A stretch of DNA of 49,841 nucleotides from CAZPDM01 sp964585305 (GTDB taxonomy: Bacteria > Planctomycetota > Uabimicrobiia > Uabimicrobiales > JABWCH01): the NCBI GenBank assembly GCA_964585305.1, contig CAZPDM010000025.1, positions 1 through 49,841 on the forward strand, written 5' to 3'. Of this stretch, positions 17,162-26,225 are shown one piece after another; position 1 is the stretch's first letter; each line of letters opens with the position of its first letter. The notes under the pieces were generated by a model. That model was not told the origin of the DNA and did no database searches. It saw only the letters and a list, made by a program, of their open reading frames with translations. The position numbers were made by a program, and so were the translations under genes.

Positions 17162-17683
17162 TTACCAAGTAATCCAGCCTGAGCCGTTGCAATATCCACA
17201 AACATTCCATGCCCATCCACGACCTGCACAAGCAGAGCATTGATAATATCCCCAGCCATTCCAAACTTTTCCACTGGCTCGGCAATATCCACAACGCACC
17301 CATATTCCACATTTACCGGAACAAGCAGTGCAAGTTCTTTGTTGTTGATAGTTATAATTTTGCCAACCATACCATCGATAATTCCATTTATTCCATTGGT
17401 AGTTATGTTGATTATTATAGTAGTATGGATTATGATGGTTATAATTATGGCGGTTATTATGTTGCGGATTATTCCAGTTTTGGCCATGTCGTTGATTATT
17501 GTTATTATTATTTCTTTGCCAATTTTCTTGATTTTGTGTATTTTGGGGATTATTTGGGTATGTATTTCGCCATTCATTATTTGGCTGTTGTCCATGACGA
17601 TGGCCAGTATTTTGAGCTTGGACAAAACAAATACTTAAAGAAAAAACTATGAAAAAAACTATGAAAAATTTAATTGTATTCAT
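17162..17683 (-). CDS. Secreted Asn/His/Trp/Tyr-rich protein with DnaJ-type CxxCxGxG zinc fingers
   Basis: 173 residues, with AGGAGA 8 nt before the ATG. The signal peptide runs to about residue 23 (...CFVQA), followed by Gln. Residues 24-117 are extremely low in complexity: Asn, Gln, His, Trp and Tyr, resembling prion-like regions. The C-terminal ~56 residues hold four cysteine motifs of the DnaJ zinc-binding type (CTACSGK, CGYCRASGK, CSACAGRG, CGYCNGSG). There is no J domain. DnaJ zinc fingers normally work in the cytoplasm, so an exported one is odd; possible roles are metal binding or self-assembly. A 7-bp hairpin (AAGCTAA...TTAGCTT, about 17699-17721) lies in its leader just upstream of the Shine-Dalgarno. 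Confidence 0.8.
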   Translation of the reverse strand: MNTIKFFIVFFIVFSLSICFVQAQNTGHRHGQQPNNEWRNTYPNNPQNTQNQENWQRNNNNNNQRHGQNWNNPQHNNRHNYNHHNPYYYNNQHNYQWNKWNYRWYGWQNYNYQQQRTCTACSGKCGIWVRCGYCRASGKVWNGWGYYQCSACAGRGWAWNVCGYCNGSGWITW

Positions 17684-17852
17684 AAATAAATCTCCTAAAA
17701 GCTAAGAAAATATATTAGCTTGGTTTTTTTTTAAAAAAAAACAAACAAGTTAACAAGATATCTTTTTATAATTATGACACAAAAAAAAGCATTTTTCTCT
17801 AAAAAATAGAAAAAAATGCAAAAAAATAAAAATATTTTTCAAAAGAAAAAAA

Positions 17853-19607
17853 TTATAAGCGACTAAATGCAACAATTGTAATATCATCGCTTTGTGGCGC
17901 ATTGCCTTTCCATTGTGTTAATTCGTTCACAAGAACATCTACAAAAGCCTGAGTATTTTTTCCTGTACATTTAGAAACAATGTCTAGGAAGCGATCGTCT
18001 CCGAATTCTTCTTTACTTGGACTCATAGCTTCTGGAACGCCATCCGTATAAAAAACAACACGATCGCCACGATTTAAAGTAATAGTTTGATCATGGCTGG
18101 TACGTTCAAAGATTGAACCTTTGTCTAATCCTAAAGCCATCCCTTTAGGGTTAATCATCTCATTCTTTTTAGTATTTGCTCTTGCAACAATAATAGGATT
18201 ATGACCGGCAGATGAAATAGTAAATTTATGGGTAGCTATTTCCAAAATTCCATACATAGAAGTTACGAACATTCCACGATTGATGTCTTTTGCTAGAATA
18301 CGATTTACTTCAGTAAATACTTTGGCAGGAGAACTACTTCGAGAGGCTTCCATACGTATTAAAGCTCGTGTCATGGTCATAAGCATAGATCCAGGAATAC
18401 CTTTCCCTGAAACGTCTGCAATAGCAACACCAAGATGTTCTGGATCGATTTCAATTAGATCATAATAATCTCCACCAACTTCTTTAGCAGGATGATAATA
18501 TGTTGCAATTTCATAACCAGTAATTTTAGGAATATCACTAGGAAGTAAATTAGATTGGATTTCTGTTGCAACTTTTAATTCATGTGCGCGTGCCTGATTT
18601 TCAATTTCTGTTTCATGAGCAGACTTTAAATTTTGCGTCATAATATTGAACGTATATGCTAACATACCTATTTCATCTTGAGAAGTTGCTGAGGTTGTAT
18701 GATTCAGATTGCCTTGCGAGACTATTTCAATATCCCTGATAAGTCTTCGAACTGGCTCTGTAACCTGGTTTGCTAAAATAAATGATATTCCAATACCAAT
18801 TAGAATTGCAATAATGACTGTAATGATAATATTCCATAATAAAGCATTTGTTGTATCTGTAATATCCTGCGCAGAAAGCATAACCAACACATCAATCTTA
18901 TTAGGAACAGCAGTAGCTTTATAGCTTTTTACGCCAACTCTTCCAGATTCTGTTTTCATACTACCATCGATAATATCTATAGGAAGGATTTCTTTACGCC
19001 CTTTAATTTGAAATTGGCGACCGCTTCCAGTAACTTCTTTTGCAGGTTCTCCTGCTAATAAGTCAGGAATTCCTGTAACATGACTTTTAAATGCGATATT
19101 GATAATCTCATTAGCTTGCTGTTTTTGGACATCATAAAAACGAATTTGATCAATTTTTGACTGATAATATCTGATAATATCTTCTTGTTTTTTTATAGTA
19201 CCTTCGGTTGCAACATTAGGTTTATTTGTTGATGATTTATTGGTAGTTTCTAAATCTTGAAATTCTTTTAAATATTGTTCTGCTAAAGTTGCAACAGATT
19301 TAGCTAATGCAGCTCCCTTTCTATCGACTTCCCAAAGTAGTGCAGATTCTGTTTTATAATAAACAACAACTTCTGAAACGAGACAGAGCAATGTAGCAAC
19401 TAAACTAATTACTGCCGCAAATTTTACCGCTAAAGAAACCCCTTTCATTTTTCTATCTCTACCACTCTTACGACTTATCCCAGCAGATTTTACTCCCTCT
19501 AGAATAGTAGTCATACTGCCTTCAGAGCTGCTCATTTCATCTACATCCATACCACTTTTTTTTAATCGTGAGGAAGAAGGGCGTCGGGATTTTCTTTCAA
19601 TTGCCAT
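17853..19607 (-). CDS. HAMP-linked membrane PP2C/SpoIIE phosphatase (RsbU-like)
   Basis: 584 residues, with AAAGGAG before the ATG. A basic/Ser-rich cytoplasmic N-terminus (1-58) precedes membrane segment 1 (about 60-84), an extracytoplasmic sensor region (85-255), membrane segment 2 (about 257-278) and a HAMP domain (about 279-331). The SpoIIE-type PPM phosphatase follows to the end: LLPSDIP, AKEVGGDYYDL and VAIADVSGKGIPGSM carry metal-binding aspartates, with GMFVTSMYG, SAGHNP, FYTDGVPEAM and a terminal SDDITIVAF. RsbU-type enzymes dephosphorylate anti-sigma-factor antagonists in partner-switching control. No STAS or RsbW-like gene lies in this window. It is also the only clear protein phosphatase here and could oppose the Ser/Thr kinases, but that is inference. 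Confidence 0.9.
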   Translation of the reverse strand: MAIERKSRRPSSSRLKKSGMDVDEMSSSEGSMTTILEGVKSAGISRKSGRDRKMKGVSLAVKFAAVISLVATLLCLVSEVVVYYKTESALLWEVDRKGAALAKSVATLAEQYLKEFQDLETTNKSSTNKPNVATEGTIKKQEDIIRYYQSKIDQIRFYDVQKQQANEIINIAFKSHVTGIPDLLAGEPAKEVTGSGRQFQIKGRKEILPIDIIDGSMKTESGRVGVKSYKATAVPNKIDVLVMLSAQDITDTTNALLWNIIITVIIAILIGIGISFILANQVTEPVRRLIRDIEIVSQGNLNHTTSATSQDEIGMLAYTFNIMTQNLKSAHETEIENQARAHELKVATEIQSNLLPSDIPKITGYEIATYYHPAKEVGGDYYDLIEIDPEHLGVAIADVSGKGIPGSMLMTMTRALIRMEASRSSSPAKVFTEVNRILAKDINRGMFVTSMYGILEIATHKFTISSAGHNPIIVARANTKKNEMINPKGMALGLDKGSIFERTSHDQTITLNRGDRVVFYTDGVPEAMSPSKEEFGDDRFLDIVSKCTGKNTQAFVDVLVNELTQWKGNAPQSDDITIVAFSRL

Positions 19608-19673
19608 AGAATCTCCTTTGTACTTTTCTGCAATGCAGAGAAAAATTTTGGTGTGTGGATGCTTATTTGATTC

Positions 19674-20171
19674 CTATTGCCATATTGCAACAATTCCTAT
19701 ATTAAATTGTAAAAGAGATTGCAAATAATTGATAAGTAACAATAATAAGGCTGCATAGACGGCGGCCATCAGATCATCAAAAAGAATACCCCAGCCTTTT
19801 GGCCATTGTTCAAATATGCGAATAGGAAAAGGTTTTGTTATATCAAAAAGTCGAAATGCTAAAAAGCCTAAAAGACATACTTGCCAATTAGGTTGCCAGA
19901 ATATTATAGTGAGAAAGTATCCAGCAACTTCGTCTATAACAACTTGGTGAGGATCTTTAGTTTTAAAATAATCTTCTGCCCAACCACCTACCCAAATATT
20001 GATTATGCTTGATAAAATAAGTATACTCAACAAAATTATAAATTGATCATAACCTATCATGTGCAATAGAATATACAATATTGCTGCTCCCAATGTTCCC
20101 ATTGTTCCTGGAGCAACTGGGCAAAACCCTGCACCAAAAAAAGTTGCTAAATATTTTTTAGCAAAGTTCAT
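19674..20171 (-). CDS. pgpA: Phosphatidylglycerophosphatase A
   Basis: 165 residues, normal PgpA size, with an AGGAAT site before the ATG. The enzyme dephosphorylates phosphatidylglycerol-phosphate to phosphatidylglycerol at the inner membrane. Family hallmarks are GFCPVAPGTMGTLGA, VIDEVAGYF, FRLFDITKPFPI and GILFDDLMAAVYA, with several hydrophobic helices. It lies 66 nt upstream of the SpoIIE phosphatase start on the same strand and 90 nt after ndk, with a stem-loop in between, so it probably begins a new transcription unit or depends on readthrough. Confidence 0.93.
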   Translation of the reverse strand: MNFAKKYLATFFGAGFCPVAPGTMGTLGAAILYILLHMIGYDQFIILLSILILSSIINIWVGGWAEDYFKTKDPHQVVIDEVAGYFLTIIFWQPNWQVCLLGFLAFRLFDITKPFPIRIFEQWPKGWGILFDDLMAAVYAALLLLLINYLQSLLQFNIGIVAIWQ

Positions 20172-20216
20172 AAATGAATTCCTAATGAGATAATTCTTGC
20201 CTAAAATATTTGGCTA

Positions 20217-20242
20217 TTACCATGCCAATCAAGGCATGGTAA
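20217..20242 (-). terminator. Hairpin after ndk
   Basis: TTACCATGCC (20217-20226) and GGCATGGTAA (20233-20242) form a perfect 10-bp stem around a 6-nt loop in the ndk-pgpA gap. There is no clear U-run downstream, so it may terminate weakly or protect the 3' end of ndk mRNA. Confidence 0.55.
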
Positions 20243-20261
20243 ATTCAACAGAAACCTAATT

Positions 20262-20762
20262 TTATTTTTTTTCTTTATTTATTTCTTCAGATTTTGCAAT
20301 ATCTGCACCTGTACTAATCACATTATCAATATATCGTGTATAATTTATCAATTCGCATGGACTAAAGAAAATAGGGATTTCCCAAGCTGCGGTTGTAAGA
20401 TTTTCTGACGCATGGACAACATTGCAAGTTGTTGAAAGTGCGTAATCGCCTCGAATTGTGCCAGGTTCGGCTTTTACTCCAAAAGTAGCACCATTTAATT
20501 TACGACATACACTAATTGCAGCGACACCCTCTAGGGCTATAGCCACAATAGGATTTGTTGTCATAAACTTTACTAAGCCAGCATAAAATTCTTTTCCAAC
20601 ATGATCGCGATAATGTCGTGCCGCCATCTCTTCGGTCATATTTAACATTTTCAGACCAATAATTTTTAGTCCTTTTGCTTCGTAACGATGAATAATTTCG
20701 CCAATCAAACCACGTTGGATAGCATCTGGCTTAAGTAAAACTAATGTGCGTTCCATAGGCAT
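20262..20762 (-). CDS. ndk: Nucleoside diphosphate kinase
   Basis: 166 residues; GAAAGG lies 7-8 nt before the ATG. Ndk transfers the gamma phosphate of ATP to NDPs through a phosphohistidine. The nucleotide-binding N-terminus (ERTLVLLKPDAIQRGLIGEI), HYRDHVGKEFY, and the active-site His in CNVVHASEN are all present. It is about 25 residues longer than typical Ndk because of a charged tail after the INY segment. It ends 34 nt after the selD stop on the same strand, so the order selD-ndk is likely co-transcribed from the selD side. Confidence 0.95.
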   Translation of the reverse strand: MPMERTLVLLKPDAIQRGLIGEIIHRYEAKGLKIIGLKMLNMTEEMAARHYRDHVGKEFYAGLVKFMTTNPIVAIALEGVAAISVCRKLNGATFGVKAEPGTIRGDYALSTTCNVVHASENLTTAAWEIPIFFSPCELINYTRYIDNVISTGADIAKSEEINKEKK

Positions 20763-20795
20763 AGCAAATTCCTTTCAGATCACGCAATAAAAAGT

Positions 20796-21839
20796 TTATT
20801 CAACAAAAATTAGTGAATCTTTTTCATCAACAATTTCACCAATGATTGTTGCGGAAGAAAGTTCCTTTTGTCGCAATTTTTCTATCATATCTTTAGCTTG
20901 ATTTTTTTCCACAGTAAATAATAATCCGCCGGAAGTTTGTGGATCGTACAAGGCATCCATAATTGCAAGAGAAACATTTGAAGATGCATTTACTTGATGC
21001 TCTTTGAATTTACGATTGCGATAGGCACCTGCTGGAATCAATCCTATTTCTGCGAATTCTAAAACTCTTGGAAAAATAGGAATATCTTTGCTAAATAAAC
21101 GACAACCTACTTTACTATTATATAAAAGTTCTCCAAGATGCCCCAATAGTCCAAACCCTGTAATATCTGTTCCAGAAGTAATGGGATATTGAATCATAAT
21201 TTGACTGGCTTGCATGTTAAGCATGGCCATGCTATTTTGTACTAATTCTATAGTGTTGTTATCAACAAAATTAGCTTTTATGGCAGTATTGATAATTCCT
21301 GTTCCAATTGGCTTTGTTAGGATTATAGAATCTCCAGGTTGTGCACCCTTATTACGAATAATATGTTGTGGATGAATAACACCCGTTACAGATAGACCAT
21401 ATTTCAACTCATCATCTTCTACACTATGGCCACCTAATAAGGTTACTTTTGCTTCTCGCAATTTATCTGTACCACCACGTAAAATATCCTGAAGAATTTT
21501 AACATCCATTTTTTTTATGGGAAAGCAAACAATATTTAACGCTGTTAGAGGAATTCCACCTTTAGCATAGACATCGCTTAAAGCATTGGCAACGGCAATT
21601 TGTCCAAACATATATGGATCATCTACAATAGGTGTAAAAAAATCTATAGTTTGAACAAGTGCCTGGTCTTCTGTGATTTGAAATATTCCGGCATCTTCAA
21701 ACCCTTCAAACCCAGCTAAAGTTCTAGCATCACGATATACGTCTAATCGGGATAAGACATTGTCCAGGTCCCCTGGACCAATTTTTGATGCTCAGCCCGC
21801 ACCTTTAACACTACAAGTAAGTTTTATAGTATCTTCCAT
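20796..21839 (-). CDS. selD: Selenide, water dikinase (selenoprotein SelD), UGA-decoded Sec at residue 16
   Basis: 347 residues when the in-frame TGA at 21792-21794 is read as selenocysteine; simple ORF calling would start only at 21611 and lose the active site. The ATG at 21839 gives MEDTIKLTCSVKGAG-Sec-ASKIGPGDL, matching the SelD N-terminus where a Cys or Sec and a Lys three residues later are catalytic (here Sec16 and Lys19). Downstream are TPIVDDPYMFGQIAVANALSDVYAKGG, LLGGHSVED, GTDITGFGLLGH and YDPQTSGGLLF. SelD makes selenophosphate from selenide and ATP for Sec-tRNA and selenouridine. Sec in SelD implies that selA, selB and selC exist elsewhere in the genome. It is upstream of ndk on the same strand. 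The Shine-Dalgarno is weak. Confidence 0.93.
21759..21782 (-). promoter_or_regulatory. Bacterial SECIS-like hairpin in selD
   Basis: Starting 9 nt after the UGA, the minus strand reads ATTGGTCCAG, GGGAC, CTGGACAAT. This forms a 9-bp stem with one bulged G and a G-rich 5-nt apical loop, about 19 nt from the UGA. Size, spacing and loop guanines fit the bacterial SECIS type bound by SelB. Confidence 0.8.
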
Positions 21840-22000
21840 TTTGATTTCTTTAACTTCAATTTTTAAAAAAATAAGATAAAAAAATCCTTTTAACAAAGAA
21901 TAACAAAAATAGAAAAGATTGTCAAGTATTTAATAACTTTTTTTCTATGTTATATTTTCGCCTCTATAGGGAAAATCGCTTATTTTTTTTAGTTTTGCAC

Positions 22001-22027
22001 TTGACTATCTACTTTTTTTAGGATAAT
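22001..22027 (+). promoter_or_regulatory. Candidate promoter of sucCD
   Basis: TTGACT (22001-22006) and GATAAT (22022-22027), spaced 15 nt, lie 57-83 nt before sucC in the divergent selD-sucC gap (21840-22083). The short spacer makes this tentative. The rest of the gap is AT-rich with no ORF. Confidence 0.45.
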
Positions 22028-22083
22028 CTTTACAAGAAAATTTTTAAAGATTTTTTATATTTTTTCTTTTTAGAAAGGTTCTT

Positions 22084-23277
22084 ATGAATATTCACGAATA
22101 TCAAGCAAAAGAAATTCTATTGCAATTTGGAATCCCTATTATCCCTTGGAAGATCGTACGCAATGGCAACGAAGCAGCTAAAGCATTTGAAGAAATTGGA
22201 GCTTCTTTAGCAGTAATCAAGGCCCAAGTTCATGCTGGTGGGCGTGGTAAAGGAGGCGGAGTAAAATTACTTCGTTCAGCTCAAGATGCAAAAGAAATTG
22301 CAGATCGCATTTTATCCAAGCCACTTATAACTCCTCAAACTGGACCTGCAGGAGTTCCTGTAAACAAATTACTTATTGCTCAAGCTGTGGACATGGCTCA
22401 CGAATATTATATAGGGATTATTTTAAATCGGAATGCAGGATGCCCTATGCTTATTACATGTGCAGAAGGTGGTATTGATATTGAAGAAATTGCTAAAAAT
22501 CATCCAGAAAAAATTATTAAACAACTTATTGATCCTGTCGAAGGACTCTATCCTTTCCAAGCTCGAAAAATAGCTTTACAAATGGGTTTTACAGGAAAAC
22601 ACATTGAAATTGCTACTCAAATACTTCTTGGATTAAGCCAGGCTTATCTCAAATATGATTGTTCAATTTTGGAAATCAATCCTTTAGTAAAAACTCCTCC
22701 AATTGATGGCGTAGAGAAAATCTATGCTTTAGATGCTAAAATTGCTTTTGAAGATAATGCTCATTTTCGACATGAAAAAGTATATGAAAGTTTCCGCGAT
22801 GACACAGAAACCCCTGCTGCAGAAATTCGTGCGAGAGAAGGAAATCTTTCCTATATTAGTTTAGATGGTAATATTGGTTGTATGGTTAATGGTGCAGGGT
22901 TAGCAATGGCGACAATGGATATTATAAAATATGCAGGCGGGCAACCAGCTAATTTCCTAGATGTTGGAGGAAGTGCGAATCAAAATCAAATTGCTGAAGG
23001 GTTTAAAATTATTTTAAGTGATTCTCGTGTACAAGCTATTCTAGTTAATATTTTTGGCGGCATTGCTCACTGCGATATTATCGCATCAGGAATTTTAAGC
23101 GCAGTACGAGAGATTGGCATGAAAGTCCCTTTGGTTGTTCGGCTGGAAGGTACGAACATGAAAGAAGGGAAAGAATTGCTGGAAAATTCTAAGTTAGCTA
23201 TTATAACTGCTTCCAATATGAAAGAAGCTGCTGAGAAAGTTGTTGCAGCAGCTCATGCTTATGCCAATAAAAATTAA
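22084..23277 (+). CDS. sucC: Succinyl-CoA synthetase (ADP/GDP-forming) beta subunit
   Basis: 397 residues (E. coli about 388); AGAAAGG precedes the ATG. With SucD it interconverts succinyl-CoA and succinate in the TCA cycle with substrate-level phosphorylation. It opens with MNIHEYQAKEILLQFGIP and has the ATP-grasp features VIKAQVHAGGRGKGGGVKL, EINPLV and LDAKIAFEDNA, plus the CoA-ligase domain NGAGLAMATMD, GGQPANFLDVGG and NIFGGIAHCD. The active-site region is conserved. sucD follows 26 nt later, a standard operon order. It reads divergently from selD. Confidence 0.97.
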   Translation: MNIHEYQAKEILLQFGIPIIPWKIVRNGNEAAKAFEEIGASLAVIKAQVHAGGRGKGGGVKLLRSAQDAKEIADRILSKPLITPQTGPAGVPVNKLLIAQAVDMAHEYYIGIILNRNAGCPMLITCAEGGIDIEEIAKNHPEKIIKQLIDPVEGLYPFQARKIALQMGFTGKHIEIATQILLGLSQAYLKYDCSILEINPLVKTPPIDGVEKIYALDAKIAFEDNAHFRHEKVYESFRDDTETPAAEIRAREGNLSYISLDGNIGCMVNGAGLAMATMDIIKYAGGQPANFLDVGGSANQNQIAEGFKIILSDSRVQAILVNIFGGIAHCDIIASGILSAVREIGMKVPLVVRLEGTNMKEGKELLENSKLAIITASNMKEAAEKVVAAAHAYANKN

Positions 23278-23303
23278 AGGAAAAAAAATTTTAGGAGAAT
23301 ATA

Positions 23304-24200
23304 ATGAGTATTTTAGTCAATAAAGAAACTCGACTCATTTGCCAAGGACTAGGTAAAGCAGGATTATTCCATAGTAGTAAATGCGTGGAATATGGGACTC
23401 AATTTATGGGAGCAGTTAAGCCTGGTTATGGAGGCACTAGTTTTACCTTAGAAAATAAAAAAGATTATCCCTATTTTAATACTGTAGAAGAAGCTGTTTC
23501 TAAAACACAAGCAAATACCTCTATTATTTTTGTTCCTGCACCATATAGTGCAGATGCTATCATGGAAGCCGCAGATGCCGGTATCAAACTTATTGTATGT
23601 ATTACAGAAGGTATGCCAGTGTTAGATACTGCTCGTGTAAAAAAATTTATTAAAGATAAAAATTGCTGCCTCATTGGTCCAAATTGCCCAGGTCTTATTA
23701 CTCCAGGTCAAGCAAAAGTTGGAATTATGCCTGGCTATATTCATCGCCCTGGACATGTTGCTGTAATTTCCAGAAGTGGAACATTGACTTATGAAACTGT
23801 TTGGCAACTGACTTCTTTAGGGCTAGGACAATCTACATGCGTTGGTATTGGTGGCGATCCAATTATTGGAACTCAGTTTGTTGAAATTCTTCAACAATTT
23901 CAAGATGATTCAGAAACTCATGCAGTTGTCATGATCGGAGAAATCGGCGGAGATATGGAAGAACAAGCTGCTGAATATATCAAAACGAAATTTACTAAAC
24001 CTGTAGTAGCTTTTATTGCTGGTCAGACTGCACCAGCAGGAAAAAGAATGGGACATGCCGGAGCTATTATTCAACAGGGAAAAGGCAATGCCCAAAGTAA
24101 AATGGAAATGCTAAAATCTGCAGGAATTCATTTGGCTGTTAGTCCTGCAGAAATTGGACAAACAATGTTCAATGTTTTGAAAGAAAAAAAATTATTGTAA
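23304..24200 (+). CDS. sucD: Succinyl-CoA synthetase alpha subunit
   Basis: 298 residues; AGGAGA before the ATG. It carries the CoA-binding Rossmann domain (LICQGLGKAGLFHS, AVKPGYGG, PAPYSADAIMEA) and the phosphohistidine of the reaction in MGHAGAIIQQGKGNAQSK. Some segments vary from the usual consensus (GYGG for GKGG; RSGTLTYETVWQLT fits well). It forms the complex with SucC, encoded immediately upstream. The promoter of the next gene begins inside its stop-codon region. Confidence 0.96.
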   Translation: MSILVNKETRLICQGLGKAGLFHSSKCVEYGTQFMGAVKPGYGGTSFTLENKKDYPYFNTVEEAVSKTQANTSIIFVPAPYSADAIMEAADAGIKLIVCITEGMPVLDTARVKKFIKDKNCCLIGPNCPGLITPGQAKVGIMPGYIHRPGHVAVISRSGTLTYETVWQLTSLGLGQSTCVGIGGDPIIGTQFVEILQQFQDDSETHAVVMIGEIGGDMEEQAAEYIKTKFTKPVVAFIAGQTAPAGKRMGHAGAIIQQGKGNAQSKMEMLKSAGIHLAVSPAEIGQTMFNVLKEKKLL

Positions 24201-24216
24201 AATTTTTAAAAGAATA

Positions 24217-24238
24217 TGATATAATCTATAGATCTATA
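24217..24238 (+). promoter_or_regulatory. Extended -10 promoter with overlapping palindrome, oligopeptidase gene
   Basis: TGATATAAT (24217-24225) is an extended -10 identical to that at 15641. It is followed at once by the 12-bp perfect palindrome TATAGATCTATA (24227-24238), which would cover the transcription start and could be an operator. A weak TTGTAA (24195-24200) overlaps the sucD stop. Confidence 0.5.
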
Positions 24239-24285
24239 ATAGTTTTTGATCATCTTGTATTTTTCCATTTTGGAGTAATATTTTT

Positions 24286-26157
24286 ATGAATTTAAAATTG
24301 ATTGGAATTTTTGTTATGACTTTATTAGTCAGTGGTATATTGGCTCAAGAGCCAGAACGTTCTGCAATTCCTGATATGTATAAATGGAATTTAAGCGGAA
24401 TTTATTCTTCCAATGAAGAATGGCAAAAAGATAAAGCTCAAATTGTCGAAAATATTGAAGCAATTACAAAATATTCTGGCATTCTTACCAAAGATGCTGA
24501 AACCTTATATCAAGGTTTAAAATTATATTTTGAAGCAAGCAAGGCTTTTTCTAAATTGCACAGCTACGCAAGTTTCTTGAAAGATCAAGATACTCGTTCA
24601 TCAGAAAATCAATCTTTATATCAACAATCCGAAAATTTAGGAAATTTATTTTCTGAAAAAACAGCATTTCTTCTTCCAGAATTATCTCAAATAAAGGAAG
24701 ATACTTTACAAAAATATTTACAAGAAAAGCCTGAACTAGAAGATTTCAGAATGCTTCTTGAAAATATTTTACGCAAACGCGCACATACTCTTTCAGACGC
24801 TGAAGAAAAAATTCTTGCTTTAACAGATTTAACAACTCGCGGAGCTTTTGACATTTACAAAACTTTTACAAATGCTGAATTTCCTTGGACAGAAGTTGAG
24901 TTAAGCAATGGACAAAGAATTCAACTGACCGTTCCTAATTACGCTAAACATCGCCAATCTTCAGTGCGTGCAGATCGTGAAAAAGTTTTCCAAACTTTCT
25001 TTGAAGGATATGCTCGCTTCAAAAACACTTGTACTGCTAGTTTGGCTGCGGAATTACGCAATCAATTTTTTGTTGTCAAAGCTCGTAAATATAATTCTTG
25101 CTTAGAAGCTAAACTATATAGTGAAAATATTCCTACTGAAGTTTATGCAAATCTAATCAAACAAATTCATGCAAGTTTACCTGTATTGCATCGTTTTTTG
25201 AAACTCAAAAAGAAAGCATTAGGACTTGAAGAATTACATTACTATGATCTTTATGTTCCTATTACACCAAGTCTTAATTTAGAGTACAAGCTCGAAGATG
25301 CACAAAAAATCATCACAAAATCTTTAGAACCAGTTGGTGTAGAATGTCAAAAAATGCTCGAAAATGCATTTAATAAAAACTGGATAGATTTTGTTCCTAA
25401 CAAAGGAAAACGAAATGGTGCATATTGCAATGGTAGCATTTACGATTTGCATCCTTTTATTTTGATGAATTGGACAGATGATTATAATTCTCTTAGTACT
25501 TTGACACATGAATTAGGCCATGCTTTCCATAGTCATCTTGCTAATAAAGCCCAACCTTACGCAAAATCAGATTATGCTATTTTCATCGCAGAAATTGCTT
25601 CAACATTTAACGAAGCTATGTTAAATGAATACTTAATAAAAAATGCTCGAAGCGACGAAGAAAAATTATTTTTACTAGGAAGTTATTTGGAAGGTCTTCG
25701 CACGACTATATTCCGACAAACTTTATTTGCAGAATTTGAATTGCTTGTTCATCAAAAAATTGAAAATGGCGAGCCTATTACTGGTGAAAGTGCAAGTAAA
25801 CTATATTTGGATTTGGTAAGAAAATATTATGGACACGATGAAGGTATTTGCATTGTAGATCCTTATATTGCTTACGAATGGATATATGTCCACCATTTCT
25901 ATTATAATTTTTATGTCTATCAATACGCCACATCTCTAATTTATGCTACTGCTATTGCACAAAAAGTCTTTGATCAAGAAGAAGGCTCAATATCTAAATA
26001 TTTGAGCTTACTCAAAGGCGGCGGCAGTGATTATCCCGTCCAATTGCTTCAAAAAACTGGATTACTTGATCCACTTTCTATGGATGCTTTCAATCTTACA
26101 ATGAAACGTATGAATCAAGTAATGGATGAAATTGAGAAAAATTTTCAAAAAAAATAA
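24286..26157 (+). CDS. Exported oligoendopeptidase F-like M3 metallopeptidase
   Basis: 623 residues; TTTGGAG lies before the ATG. The signal peptide covers about 1-20 (...VSGILA) with Gln next. The body matches the M3B/PepF family: a helical N-terminal region with an SKLHSYASFLKDQDT segment, and the zinc site LTHELGHAFHSHLA (HExxH) with the downstream glutamate in IAEIASTFNEAML. The C-terminal YHDEG/YEWIYVHHFYYNFYVYQY region is typical. PepF enzymes cleave short peptides and are usually cytoplasmic. The signal peptide suggests this one works in the periplasm or outside, trimming envelope or imported peptides. It has its own promoter and ends at a strong bidirectional terminator. Confidence 0.92.
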   Translation: MNLKLIGIFVMTLLVSGILAQEPERSAIPDMYKWNLSGIYSSNEEWQKDKAQIVENIEAITKYSGILTKDAETLYQGLKLYFEASKAFSKLHSYASFLKDQDTRSSENQSLYQQSENLGNLFSEKTAFLLPELSQIKEDTLQKYLQEKPELEDFRMLLENILRKRAHTLSDAEEKILALTDLTTRGAFDIYKTFTNAEFPWTEVELSNGQRIQLTVPNYAKHRQSSVRADREKVFQTFFEGYARFKNTCTASLAAELRNQFFVVKARKYNSCLEAKLYSENIPTEVYANLIKQIHASLPVLHRFLKLKKKALGLEELHYYDLYVPITPSLNLEYKLEDAQKIITKSLEPVGVECQKMLENAFNKNWIDFVPNKGKRNGAYCNGSIYDLHPFILMNWTDDYNSLSTLTHELGHAFHSHLANKAQPYAKSDYAIFIAEIASTFNEAMLNEYLIKNARSDEEKLFLLGSYLEGLRTTIFRQTLFAEFELLVHQKIENGEPITGESASKLYLDLVRKYYGHDEGICIVDPYIAYEWIYVHHFYYNFYVYQYATSLIYATAIAQKVFDQEEGSISKYLSLLKGGGSDYPVQLLQKTGLLDPLSMDAFNLTMKRMNQVMDEIEKNFQKK

Positions 26158-26170
26158 AAAATTCTAACTA

Positions 26171-26200
26171 AAAAACGTCTGGAAATTTCCAGACGTTTTT
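26171..26200. terminator. Bidirectional terminator
   Basis: A perfect 30-base palindrome (arms AAAAACGTCTGGAAA and its complement) with A5/T5 ends lies between the convergent oligopeptidase and permease genes. The arms have little or no loop, so the central few pairs must open in RNA. Confidence 0.9.
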
Positions 26201-26225
26201 GTTTTTACCAATTTTATCGACTTTA

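Noticed and set aside
17209..17652. Overlapping Tyr/Asp- and Ile-rich plus-strand ORFs
   Set aside because: They are complements of the low-complexity, Cys-rich 17162-17683 gene.
17853..19607. A complete partner-switching (RsbU/RsbV/RsbW) cluster
   Set aside because: Only the phosphatase is here; no STAS or anti-sigma kinase gene lies nearby.
21611..21839. selD as a pseudogene broken by a stop codon
   Set aside because: The stop is TGA at the exact Cys/Sec position, homology continues unbroken on both sides, and a SECIS-like hairpin follows.
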